Shown one piece after another: positions 1-23,000 of a DNA stretch of 64,000 nucleotides; within the stretch, counting starts at the first letter, position 1; the number at the start of each line of letters is the position of its first letter. The position numbers were made by a program, and so were the translations under genes. Under the pieces are notes generated by a model. That model ran no database searches. It was given only the letters and a program-made list of their open reading frames with translations, and had not been told where the DNA came from. The stretch is from Mesostigma viride. Lineage: Eukaryota; Streptophyta; Mesostigmatophyceae; Mesostigmatales; Mesostigmataceae. The stretch covers positions 806,721 through 870,720 of the forward strand of contig RPFO01000667.1 in the NCBI GenBank assembly GCA_009746045.1, given 5' to 3'.

Positions 1-2283
1 GGCGGGGCGACCGCACTCTTTGAGGCTGCCGCCGACTTGGCCGCGGGGTCCCTGGCCCCCGCGGCGCGCCCTTGGCTGGCTGGGGCACGCCTCATTGCCC
101 TCCTGAAAGACGACGTCCCCCCGCCTGCTGGCCGCGTTCGTCCCATTGCTTGCGGCGAGGTCCTACGCAAGCTGGTGAGTAAGGTCATTTGTCGCCAAAA
201 GGCCCCCGAGTTTCGCGCCTACTTCTGCCCCAACCGGAGTGATACTGAGGAGTCCGTCGCGGCCCAGCTTGGCGTCGCCACCAAAGGGGGCAGCGACATC
301 ATCGTGCACACAGTTCAGGCCTACCTCGAGACGCATCCGACCCATGTGGCGCTGAAGGTGGATTGCCACAATGCGTTCAATGCTGTCACCAAGGCTAGCA
401 TCTTTGAGGCCGTCGGCGAGGCGTTCCCTGACCTTCTTGCGTGGACAGCAGCCTGCTACGGCGAACCCACTCAACTCTCCTTCCTCATGGAGGATGGGAC
501 GTTCGCCGACATCGCTTCCCGCACGGGAACCCAGCAAGGTGACCCCCTCGGCCCCTTTTACCTGTCTGCCCCGCTGCACAAGGCTCTCCAAGGTGTCCAC
601 GCTGCGCACCCGGATGTCGTGCTCCTCGCCTACATGGACGATATCCATGCCCTTGGCCCGGCCGACGCTGTGGTTGCCGCCCTGGCTGCCCTTGAAGTGG
701 CCATGGCGGCCATCAACCTTCGGCTCACCCTCCCCAAGTGTGCAGTCTTTTCGCCCCAGGGGGACTGCTCTGGCTTCCCCGCGGCTATCCCGGGGGCATT
801 GGCGCGGGCGCGTGGTTTCTCGTGCCTGGGCGTCCCTGTGGGTGACCCTGACTACGTCGAAGAGGAGCTCCGGGCCACCGTGGAACAGCGCACCCATGTC
901 CTTGAGACTTGGGCGCGCCTCAAGGACCCCCAGACCAAAGGGCTCCTCCTGTGGTTTTGCGCCCACCCGCGGGTGGTTCACTGGCTCCGTGGCGCTCCCC
1001 CCCACTTGGTGCGGCTTGCCGCGGAAGGCCATGACGAGCGCATTCAGGCCGCCTTGCAGGTGCTCCTCCCCGGCCCTAGCCTGCCAGCTCACTCCATGCG
1101 CTTGGCCACCCTCCCCTGCCGCATGGGCGGGTGTGGGCTCACCCGCGCCGCCCGCCTCGCCCCCGCCGCCTTCCTTGGCTCTGTTGCTCAGGCCTGGGCG
1201 GAGATCCGCCGGTTGGTCCCCAGCGCCGTCAGCGCCATTCCCGACTTGGTCACCCCATCCCCCTTCCCCTTTGTGCAGGCTGTGCAGGATTCTTACCTCG
1301 GGATCCAGCAGGCTTGCGACCTCGTCCGCCCCGCTCAGGCCGTCCACCGTCGCCTGCCCCGGGGCACGCCCGGCGTGTCCACTGTCGTCAGTCCTAGTGT
1401 CTTCCCTGCCTGCGTTCATGAAAAACAACAAAAGACCTACGCGGGTATACTACACTGTGCCGACTGGATGGGTCTGCATGCGAGCTTGAACGATCAGGGG
1501 AAGGCTTGGCTTCACTCCGTTTCCCTTGAGGGGAGCGTGGGGTCCGCATTCCTGCGCGCCCTCCCCATGAGCCCTTTGTTCACACTGGTTCCGGCCCTTT
1601 ACGCCATCGCTCTCCGCCACCAGCTCTTTGCCCCGCAACCTCTCATCACGGCGGGTGCGTCCTGCGGCAGCTGCGGGCTTGCTCTGGATACTACTGGGAC
1701 GCACTACATCGCGTGCATGGGTGGCCAGCAGAACCAGAACTGGTTCCTCTATCTCCATACCGCTCTCCTCCGGGTGGTGTGTGCCATGGTTCGGTCGGTC
1801 TTTCCCCACTCCACCATTAAGTGCGAGGACGCGGATGGGGCCGCCCTCTACTCACCCAACCACCGCCCCGACATTACCGTGCTTGACTACGACGGGCAGG
1901 GTTGCCACCTGCTCATCGATGTCTCCGTGGCTCGGCCGCTTTCCGGTCGCCACATCCTCCGGGCGGCTGTGGATGCCGGCGCTGCTGCCGCTGTGGCTGA
2001 GCGCGACAAGTTTGCCTCCTACGGCAATGTGGGGCCCCACCGGGTCATCCCCTTTGTCCTTGAGGAGTTCGGGGCCATGGGCCCCAAGACAGCGGAGTTT
2101 TTCCACGAGTGCTGCCAGCGCCGTGAAGACCGCCTCGACCTCGAGGGTCAGACCGCCCCGTGGTCGGCCCGCACGTGGTCCTCGTATTGGCGGCAGCGTC
2201 TGTCACTCGCCCTCACTCGCACCGTGGCTGATGTGTTATTCCGCCGCACCCGGGCCGACTTTGTCGCGACCCATGCGGTCTAG
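1..2283 (+). CDS. Reverse transcriptase with CCHC motif and restriction-like endonuclease (5' partial)
   Basis: The frame is open from base 1, so the N-terminus is outside the window and any start inside it (for example the TTG at 37) is arbitrary. RT motifs are visible in order: motif A DCHNAFN at about 361-381, the GTQQGDPLGP block near 526-555, and the YMDD catalytic box at 631-642. Downstream, a C-x2-C-x9-H-x3-C motif (1663-1716) is followed by RPD...LLIDVSV (about 1864-1926). This is the layout of the zinc finger and PD-(D/E)XK-like restriction-like endonuclease (RLE) found in R2/CRE-type elements. The protein should nick target DNA and prime cDNA synthesis from it. The ORF is intact to the TAG at 2281, so this copy may be recently active. 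The RLE assignment rests on motif order only. Confidence 0.88.
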   Translation, partial: GGATALFEAAADLAAGSLAPAARPWLAGARLIALLKDDVPPPAGRVRPIACGEVLRKLVSKVICRQKAPEFRAYFCPNRSDTEESVAAQLGVATKGGSDIIVHTVQAYLETHPTHVALKVDCHNAFNAVTKASIFEAVGEAFPDLLAWTAACYGEPTQLSFLMEDGTFADIASRTGTQQGDPLGPFYLSAPLHKALQGVHAAHPDVVLLAYMDDIHALGPADAVVAALAALEVAMAAINLRLTLPKCAVFSPQGDCSGFPAAIPGALARARGFSCLGVPVGDPDYVEEELRATVEQRTHVLETWARLKDPQTKGLLLWFCAHPRVVHWLRGAPPHLVRLAAEGHDERIQAALQVLLPGPSLPAHSMRLATLPCRMGGCGLTRAARLAPAAFLGSVAQAWAEIRRLVPSAVSAIPDLVTPSPFPFVQAVQDSYLGIQQACDLVRPAQAVHRRLPRGTPGVSTVVSPSVFPACVHEKQQKTYAGILHCADWMGLHASLNDQGKAWLHSVSLEGSVGSAFLRALPMSPLFTLVPALYAIALRHQLFAPQPLITAGASCGSCGLALDTTGTHYIACMGGQQNQNWFLYLHTALLRVVCAMVRSVFPHSTIKCEDADGAALYSPNHRPDITVLDYDGQGCHLLIDVSVARPLSGRHILRAAVDAGAAAAVAERDKFASYGNVGPHRVIPFVLEEFGAMGPKTAEFFHECCQRREDRLDLEGQTAPWSARTWSSYWRQRLSLALTRTVADVLFRRTRADFVATHAV

Positions 2284-2498
2284 ATTCCTTCCAGGCCTGC
2301 ATGGTGGGCCGGCAGCGCTGTTGCTGCGTGTAGTTTTGTGATGTATAGTTAGTTGTACCTTGTGCCGCTGGCGTGATCCTTGGATGTCTGTGTCAGATTA
2401 CTATTAATTTCTTCAGGGTTATTCTCCCAGTTATCGGTTTTTCCTTATGTTGCATGCCTATCTCACCTCCGTAATCTATCATTCTCAATGAATATATA
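1..2498 (+). mobile_element. RLE-type non-LTR retrotransposon, copy 1 (5' end outside window)
   Basis: This is a non-LTR retrotransposon copy made of the RT open reading frame and about 215 bp of 3' UTR. The UTR ends near the motif caatgaatata at about 2488-2498. A degraded relative at 6843-7150 shares the end of the ORF and most of this UTR, which sets the 3' end. The left end lies outside the window. Immediately to the right, the 3' end of copy 2 runs in the opposite direction, so the two elements lie tail to tail with almost no spacer. Confidence 0.85.
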
Positions 2499-2499
2499 T

Positions 2500-4789
2500 T
2501 AAAAATATAATTACTTACAGCAGAGTGAAATCACTCAAACCAAAGCAAACGCCCAGCTATAAACCTATATACAGAGCCATGTCAAAGCTCTATACTACGA
2601 TAAGACCAATGGAAACGCCTAACGGGAGGAACCTAATAGCCCTGCTGCACCGCAAAATCAGCCCGCGTACGGCGGAGCATGATGTCAGCCATGGCCCGAG
2701 TCAGCGCCACCGACAAGCGCTGACGCCAATATGACGTCCAGGTCCGCGCCGACCATGGGGCCCGCTGGCCCTCCAGGTCCAGCCGGTCCTCCCGGAGCCG
2801 GCAACACTCCTTGAAGAAGGCGGAGGTCAGGGGCCCCATGGCCCCAAACTCCTCCAGGACAAAGGGCACCACACGATGGTGCCCGACGTCGCCGTAGGCC
2901 AGGAGCTTGGCCCGCTCCGCCCGGTCCGCCGTGTAACCTGCCGTGAGGGAGGCCCCAGCCACGTGGCTAAGAGCCAAGGGCCGCGCCACCGAAACGTCAA
3001 TAAGCAGATGCCGGCCACCCCCCTCAAAGTCCAGCACCACGATGTCAGGCCGGTGGTTGGGGGAATAGAAGGCAGCGCCATCCGCATCCTCGGACCGGAT
3101 GTTCGCGTGGGGGAAAACCGACCGAATCATGGCGAGCACCACCGTCAGGAGGACAGTGTGCAAATACAAATACCAATTCTGATTCTGTTGGCCCCCCATG
3201 CAGGCAAGGTAGTGAGTCCCCGTGGGATCCAGCGGCTGCCCACAGCTACCACAAGGCCGCCCGGCCGGAACAAGAGGCTGCGGGGCAAATAGCTGGTGCC
3301 GGAGCGCCACCGAGTAGTGGCTGGGAGCCAAGGCGAATGGGGGGGCCATGGGAAGAGCACGAAGGTACGCCGAGCCCACACTCCGCAAGGAAAGCGAGAA
3401 CAGCCACGCACGTCCCTGGGCGTTGAGGTCCGCGAAAAGAGCAATCCAATCAGCCGTGTGCAGAATACCCGCGTAGGTTTTCTGGTGTTTATCGATGACG
3501 CGAGCAGGGAATGCGGCGGGAGATTGAACGGAGGCGACCGAGGGAGTGCCGCGAGGGAGGTGGCGCTGTACCGCCTGAGCGGCACGGACGGGAGAACAGG
3601 CCTGCTGGATCTCAGCATAGGCCTCCTGGATGGCGGTGACGAAGGGCAAAGGGCTGCTGGGGTCCAGGAGGTCAGGCGCTGCCGTTGCCAAAAGGGGCAG
3701 GAGCCGGCAGCTTTCCGCCCACGACTGAGCGACGGAGCCCAAAAATGCTGCTGGGGCCAGCCGGGCGGCACGAGTCAGACCACAGCCACCCATCCGTGCA
3801 GGCAGGGAGGCAATGCGAATAGCATGTGGCGGGAGGTCGGGGCCCGGGACCAGCTGCGCCAAGGCCGACTGGATGCGTTCGTCGTGGCCCTCGGCGGCCA
3901 GCCGGACCTGAGCCGGAAGAGCGCCCCGGAGCCAGTGAACGACGCGAGGGTGAGCGCAAAACCACAGAAGCAGACCCTTGGTCTGCGAATCATGAAGGCG
4001 CGCAATCAAGGGCAGTACCTCAGTGCGTGCCTCGAGGGCGGCCCGCAGAGCATCGATGACAAACGCGGGGTCGCCAACCGGAACGCCGAGGACATCCAAC
4101 CCATGGAGGCGCTCGTCCCGGCCCAAGAGCTGGGGCGGAAAGCCGGAGCAATCACCTTGGGGCGAGTACACCGCGCACTTGGCCAGGGTCAACTGGAGGT
4201 TGATGTCGGCCACCGCGGTCTGCAGTGCCAGCAGAGCCGCGGTGGTGTCCGGCACAGGGCCCAGAAGGTAGATATCATCCAAGTAGGCCTGAATAGCGAC
4301 CGCCGGGTGGGCAGCATGGACCGCTTGGAGGCAACCCTGGAGGGGGGCGGCAAAGTACAGGGGTCCCAGGGGGTCCCCTTGCTGGGTGCCCGACCGCGAC
4401 AGCAGGCCGCCGCGAGTGCCGTCCTCCATGATGTGAACCAGTTGGCCGGGCTGGCCGTAGCACACGGCTGTCCAAGCGTACAAGTCCTCGAAGGACTCCA
4501 GGACGGCCGCAAACATGCTGGCGCGGGACAGACTGTTGAACGCGTTGTGGCAGTCGACCTTGACGACAGCGTGGGTGGGGTGGGCCTCGAGGTAGGCCTG
4601 CACCGAATGGATGAGGATATCCGCCCCGCCTGGAGTCGTCACCCCCAGCTGGGCCGCCACCGAGGTCTCACCTGCTGCGAGGGGCGGGCAGAAAAAGGCA
4701 CGAAGCTCGGGCGCCTTTTGGCGGCAGATCACTTTGCCCACGAGCTTGCGGAGCACCTCACCGCAGGCGATCGGGCGGTATATATATTC
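2500..4789 (-). mobile_element. RLE-type non-LTR retrotransposon, copy 2 (5' truncated)
   Basis: This minus-strand element has an RT/RLE ORF and a 3' UTR of about 130 bp ending in an A/T-rich tail near 2500-2520. The same 3' UTR and ORF end recur at 31861-32659 on the plus strand, which defines the family and its terminus. The 5' side is cut inside the RT domain. Homology to copy 1 stops a few codons before the RPIACGE block, and the next bases belong to an L1-type ORF1 relic. Copy 2 is a different subfamily from copy 1: the proteins align throughout but differ at many positions. Confidence 0.85.
2633..4789 (-). CDS. Reverse transcriptase / restriction-like endonuclease, 5'-truncated
   Basis: The ORF encodes the same architecture as copy 1: RT motif A (DCHNAFN), QGDPLGP, a YLDD box (copy 1 has YMDD), the C-x2-C-x9-H-x3-C motif, and RPD...LLIDVSV of a restriction-like endonuclease. 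No authentic start is visible. The frame is open back to a TAG at 4790-4792, which is the stop codon of the adjoining ORF1 relic. That relic lies in the same frame, separated from the conserved RT sequence only by this stop and a few codons. The N-terminal part of the RT present in copy 1 is missing, so the protein is probably non-functional although no internal stop is seen. Confidence 0.85.
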   Translation of the reverse strand, partial: EYIYRPIACGEVLRKLVGKVICRQKAPELRAFFCPPLAAGETSVAAQLGVTTPGGADILIHSVQAYLEAHPTHAVVKVDCHNAFNSLSRASMFAAVLESFEDLYAWTAVCYGQPGQLVHIMEDGTRGGLLSRSGTQQGDPLGPLYFAAPLQGCLQAVHAAHPAVAIQAYLDDIYLLGPVPDTTAALLALQTAVADINLQLTLAKCAVYSPQGDCSGFPPQLLGRDERLHGLDVLGVPVGDPAFVIDALRAALEARTEVLPLIARLHDSQTKGLLLWFCAHPRVVHWLRGALPAQVRLAAEGHDERIQSALAQLVPGPDLPPHAIRIASLPARMGGCGLTRAARLAPAAFLGSVAQSWAESCRLLPLLATAAPDLLDPSSPLPFVTAIQEAYAEIQQACSPVRAAQAVQRHLPRGTPSVASVQSPAAFPARVIDKHQKTYAGILHTADWIALFADLNAQGRAWLFSLSLRSVGSAYLRALPMAPPFALAPSHYSVALRHQLFAPQPLVPAGRPCGSCGQPLDPTGTHYLACMGGQQNQNWYLYLHTVLLTVVLAMIRSVFPHANIRSEDADGAAFYSPNHRPDIVVLDFEGGGRHLLIDVSVARPLALSHVAGASLTAGYTADRAERAKLLAYGDVGHHRVVPFVLEEFGAMGPLTSAFFKECCRLREDRLDLEGQRAPWSARTWTSYWRQRLSVALTRAMADIMLRRTRADFAVQQGY

Positions 4790-5240
4790 CTAGTCTGAGG
4801 TGGCAGGAGGGGGCTGCCAGGGCTTGTGGTCAACGCGGATGACCGCCCCCCTCCAGTATACCGGCTTCCCCCTTGCGCTCTGCCGGAGCTGAAGGTAGGT
4901 CGGCCATAGCTCGCGTCGCCGCTGTTGCTGGGCCAGGGTCAAGTCGTCGTCCAGCGTGAAGCGAGTCTCCGAGAGCTTCTTGCGGCATTTAATTAAGGAA
5001 CGCCAGCTTGTCCGCCATGTACTTAAAGGTGAGGAGCACGGGTGCCGGGCCAGCCTTCCCCCGCGCGCGGGGGAGGCGGACAGCCGACATGTCCAGCTCA
5101 CCAGTGAGTAACATGGGGGCAAAAATGGCGCGCTTAAATGCTTCAAGAAGGCTCGTGGAGGTCTCACCTGCCGGCTGGTCGAAGTGCTTGACGATGACAT
5201 TGTGGCTGCGCCGGGCGATGTCGGCTTCCTCGCGAATAAA
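4790..5240 (-). pseudogene. L1-type ORF1 (RNA-binding chaperone) relic A
   Basis: Two overlapping minus-strand frames together resemble the RRM-like and C-terminal domains of L1-type ORF1 proteins. The first frame holds EEADIARRS...ELDMSAVRLPRARGK...LLTFKYMADKLAFL and then meets a stop. The second continues CRKKLSE...TLDDDLTLAQQQRRREL...KPVYWRGA. Comparison with relic B (32759-33173) places a small insertion containing TTAATT near 4990-5000 that breaks the frame. It ends at the TAG at 4790-4792, directly abutting RT copy 2. The assignment rests on the pattern 'DLT...Q..R..LWP....R' typical of the LINE ORF1 C-terminal domain. Confidence 0.6.
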
Positions 5241-5962
5241 CAACAATAGCAATAATAAATAAAAGGTAAACAATAATTCATAATAACAAAACAAAAATTG
5301 AATAAAGAAAAAGGTCATTGCTGGGACATGGTGAGGCAGAGGCGATGTTGGAGTATGGGTCAGGATCGAGTTTTAAATTTGTTTATTGGGTTTTACAATT
5401 GCATGATGTCTAGCTAGGTCAAGCGCTTTCATCCATGGCACTATTGGAAGTGCATAACCACATAGTTGTCTCACTAAACATGCGCGTGTATATGCATGGC
5501 TTGGCTTGATGTCCTTTCCAGGCATGCAGGCCGGACATAGCAGCTCATAATCTATCTAAGGTTGCCCATAATCAATTTCCCATGGCCCAGTCCTTATGAG
5601 GCAATACTTTCCAAGCAGTAAGTTCGTGACCCTTACTCATGGCCATGGTATCTAAGCCCGCCGGTGAAATCCTGACCAGTGCTTAAGTTTGACTCCAAGC
5701 GATGCAAGGCCGTGATCGAGTGTCTGTTGAGTTACGGCTGAGTCTTCCCGCACCAAGTATGAACATCTCAATGAGACAACCAGCGCAGGCCAGAAATCTG
5801 GAGACTCTGGACCATGGCAGCTCAGGCCTGCCGTTATCTGATCCGTGTTTTCCAGTCGTTCAGGATGATGGATATGAATGGAGATGGAATTGTGTAGCCT
5901 TGTTCATTGAAATTATGGCTTGCTAACTCTAAGAGCGACTAGATGACTGACCTACACTTGTC
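5241..5962. other. No gene seen; repeat remnants
   Basis: This stretch has no convincing coding sequence. Bases 5295-5350 (the block around ggtcattgctggga) match 43290-43350, so an element fragment is shared with the 43-kb region. A 35-bp block at 5771-5805 (gagacaacca followed by gcaggccagaaat) recurs at 6329-6363, so two direct repeats flank the last exon of the trigger-factor-like gene. Confidence 0.6.
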
Positions 5963-19303
<13,341 letters not shown>

Positions 19304-20024
19304 GGCTTACCCACACCAAGTGACGACAGCTAAGATAAACTCTGTGTGCTGCAGCGGCAGCGGGCGCCTGCAAAAACAGCAATTTCCCAAGCACTGCTGG
19401 GAGAAAATTTGGGTATGGTGGTTTGGTAGTGGGGACACGTGCAAGCGCCTTCAAGCACTATGTTCCGGGTAAGATGCGTAGATAGGTGCAGGTACGGAGA
19501 TAGCATTCCTATTCGTTCTGACCATTGAAAAGAGAGATAGCCGTTTACGTTTTCATAGAAAAAGTCGATATACCTTTTTCTGGTCAGACCCCTGGAGCGT
19601 CGTTGGAGGCTGCCAGGCGCCAGATACGGAACGCTACGGAACTGGCATCGTGCAATGGATAATGGGATCAAACCACTGGTGGTCAGATCGTGCCGGAAGA
19701 TACATTGAGACGGCCAGGTGGGCGGCATGCGCTTAAATGGCCACTAGCTACTCGGGATCTTCCCTGTAATCCGCACCAGGCAGCCAAACGTGGGGCTGGC
19801 GCAGGCCGGCGCGTACCCGGATCCTATGATTCCTATCTGGCACTCTATCACGCAAACGCAGGCAAATACCAGGTGGCACATAATACCAGGTGGCACCACG
19901 AGCGCACGATGCCAGTAACGTCTCCATAGCCAGAAATGCCGACTCCGGGGTCATAATTGTGCGTTCTGGAGGACATATCCGCTCTTAACCGCCTATCACC
20001 ATGTTGACATTATAGCGGAATTCC
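19304..20024. promoter_or_regulatory. Divergent intergenic region (putative bidirectional promoter)
   Basis: About 720 bp separates the ATG of the trigger-factor-like gene (minus, 19303) from the ATG of the PLAT-phosphatase gene (plus, 20025). No convincing coding sequence is seen. Both promoters and 5' UTRs must lie here unless there are upstream non-coding exons. I cannot place a TATA box or transcription start with confidence. Confidence 0.5.
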
Positions 20025-23000
20025 ATGGTGCGGCGTCACGCGCTCAGGCAAGCCTTTCTTGCCACGCGCAACTCTCTCACTCGGCATGCACCCTTCCCAC
20101 AACGATGTGGGGCGATGTATTGCTCCTGGGGGGGTAATTCTATTACACCATCGCCATTTGCTCCAGGGCCAACAGCCCTTAAATACACGGGACAGCATCC
20201 AGGCTTTACATTCCTCGTCCGAGCCGCCAACCCGCCCGCCAGGATTGCTAAACGAGGGGAGGAGACCAAGGCAGGCACAGGCGTCGGATACTGGGTTGAA
20301 GTTAGCACAGGGGATATCCGGGGCGCGGGCTCAACATGCGACGTCTCTCTCCAGCTGCTTTCAGACACAGGGAAGAGCCCTTTCTTCATGCTCCCCGCGG
20401 GGGACGCCTACGGACCCGAGGGGGATGCGTCCTTCCAGCGCGGGTCGGTGGATCGCTTCTACCTTGACCTCGGCACGACGGACCTGGGCGATCTAAAATC
20501 CGTCCGCGTGCAGCAGCGCGGCAGCGGGTACGCCGAGGTGGGAACGGGCTGGTTCCTGCAGCGGGTGCGTGTCGTCAATGCGATCACGGGGGAGGAGTGG
20601 ACCTTCCCCTGCGAGCGCTGGATGGGCATTAACGACCAGACGGGCGTGTCGGCGCCGCGCCACCTGGAGCTCAAGCCCGAGAACCCCGCGGAAGCTAACC
20701 GGGTGGACGCCCAGGCGCCCCAGCACCGCCTGGCTGTCCTCACAGCGGCCGCGTGCGTGCCCCACCCGGACAAGTTGCAGGAAGGCGCGAAAAGCGTCGT
20801 GCGCAAGAATGGGGGCAACGCCGGTAGGTGCTGGGGCGAGGGACCCAGTAGATCCTGCTCCCCTTTGGGCTAGTAGGTGCTGGGCAGACCGGTCAATAGT
20901 GCTCCCCTTTTGGCTGGTAGATGCTGGTTAGAACTGAACCGGAACCTGAACTGGAAATTACTATCCCCTTGGCTAGGGGGGCGGATGTATGCATCAGGCA
21001 TCGCAATGTCTGATGCATACACCCGCTCCTGTAGAAGGTAAATGTTTAAGTGGCAGGTGCAGGGTAGAGCAAGTGAGAAGTCTTCTCCTTTGATCTATGA
21101 ATGTATTCAACAGCGTTCCCATGGGCCCGTGGCAGAAGCTAGCACGCAAAACACCAGTAAGGCATTACAGGAGTCCTCAACGAATCCTTATGCCTCTCTA
21201 CCAATGAATACACCATTGTCTTTGCCAGCGAATCCTCATTTCTCATTTCCCTCCCCCATCCCTTCCAACATTATTTGCTTTGCGAAGCCGCAGTCTGTCC
21301 CGGGCCACCCACCAACTCAATCACCCACTCATCCACCCACCCGCACGCACGCACGCCCGCACGCACGCCCGCACGCACACACGCCACCCCCCCCACACAC
21401 ACCCCACCCTCCCCGCTTGCCCGCCCGCCCGCCCGCCCGTCCGCCCACCCGCCCGCCCGCCCACCCGCCCGCCCGCCCGCCCGCCCGCCTGCCTGCCCGC
21501 CCGCCTGCCTCCCCCGCCGGCCCGCCCGCCCGCCCGACCGCCCGACCGCCTGGCCCCCCCACACACCCGCCCGCCCACCCGCCCGCCCGCCCGCCCGCCC
21601 GCCTGCCCGCCTGGCCCCCCCACACCGCCCGCCCGCCCGCCCGCCCGCCTTGCCCACCCACCCACCCACCCACCCCCTGCCCGCCCGCCCGCCCGCCCGC
21701 CCGCCCGCCCGCCTGCCCGCCCGCCTGGCCCCCCCCACACCCACCCCCTGCCCGCCCGCGCGCCCGCCGCCCGCCCGCCCGCCCGCCCACCCGCCCGCCC
21801 GCCTGGCCCCCCACCCACCCACCCACCCCCTGCCCGCACGCACGCACGCACGCACGCCATCCCCCTGCCCGCCCGCCCGCCCAGGCAAGCACTGTTACTC
21901 TCGTTATCTTTTTTTAAGGGCCCACTCCTGTATCTGTCCCTCACTCCTGTGTCTGTCCCTCACTCGTGCATCTGTCCCTCACTCCTGTGTCTGTCCCTCA
22001 CTCCTGCATCTGTCCCTCACTGGTGCATCTGTCCCTCGCTCCTGTATCTGTCCCTCACTCCTGTATCTGTCACCCATGAACGCGCCCACACGTCCCCCCA
22101 TCTCACGCCGTCATCCCTTTCTCGACCCCCTTGTCTTCCCCCTCGTCTTCCCCCTCGTCTTCCCCCTTGTCTTCCCCCTCGTCTTCCCCCTCGTCTTCCC
22201 CCTCGTCTTCCCCCTCGTCTTCCCCCTCGTCTTCCCCCTTGTCTTCCCCCTCGTCTTCCCCCTCGTCTTCCCCCTTGTCTTCCCCCTCGTCTTCCCCGTC
22301 GTCTTCCCCCTTGTCCTCCCTTCCTCCCTTCCGCTTCCCTTGCTTCCCTGCGGCCCCATGCAAACACACATCTCAGCCCCACACCCCACACCCTATTTTT
22401 CCACTTCCCAGGCAAACACACCTACTTGCTCACTCACCTGCTTCTCTCCCTCTCCCACCCCCTCTCCCTCCCTCACCCATTTCTGCCCCGTTCCCTCCTT
22501 CTTCCCCCCTCCCCTCCGGCCATCCATCCACTGCCCTGCCTCTACCACATGGTGTTTTTTTGGTAAGCACGTCTTCACTCCCAAGACGAGCACTTCACAT
22601 CTCAGTACTCACCGCGCCTCTCCCTCGCCCCGCTCTCCCTCCCTCGACTACCCTCTACCCTTGCCTCCCCCCACCAGCAACCGGCAACGCCCACTTCATG
22701 GCGCAGTACTCACCCTGTCCCCCTCCCGCCCCCCTCGCCCTCACTCGACTCTTTTCTCCCCTCCCCCCCGCCCCAATTCTCCCCTGGCTCAAACCTCCAG
22801 GCGAGGACGCCTACTTCATCAGCCACATCCGCGGCGAGGGCGGCGGGCCTCGCCTTGTCGTGCTCGGCGTGGCCGACGGCGTGTACATGTGGCGGTCGCA
22901 CGGGATCGACGCAGGGGCGTACGCCAGGGGCATCATGGAGGCTGCGCGGCACGCGGTGGAGGGGCTGGGCATGGTGTCGGCAGTCAGCATTATGGAGCAC

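Noticed and set aside
163-1431. 422-codon minus-strand frame opposite the RT
   Set aside because: GC-rich shadow of the RT frame with no recognisable domain.
4790-4792. Readthrough TAG linking ORF1 and RT in one frame
   Set aside because: The RT copy is 5'-truncated exactly there and the ORF1 relic is frameshifted upstream, so the shared frame is probably chance.
21271-21944. Gly/Ala/Arg-rich frames on both strands
   Set aside because: Translation of (CCCG/CCAC)n DNA in intron 1 of the phosphatase gene.
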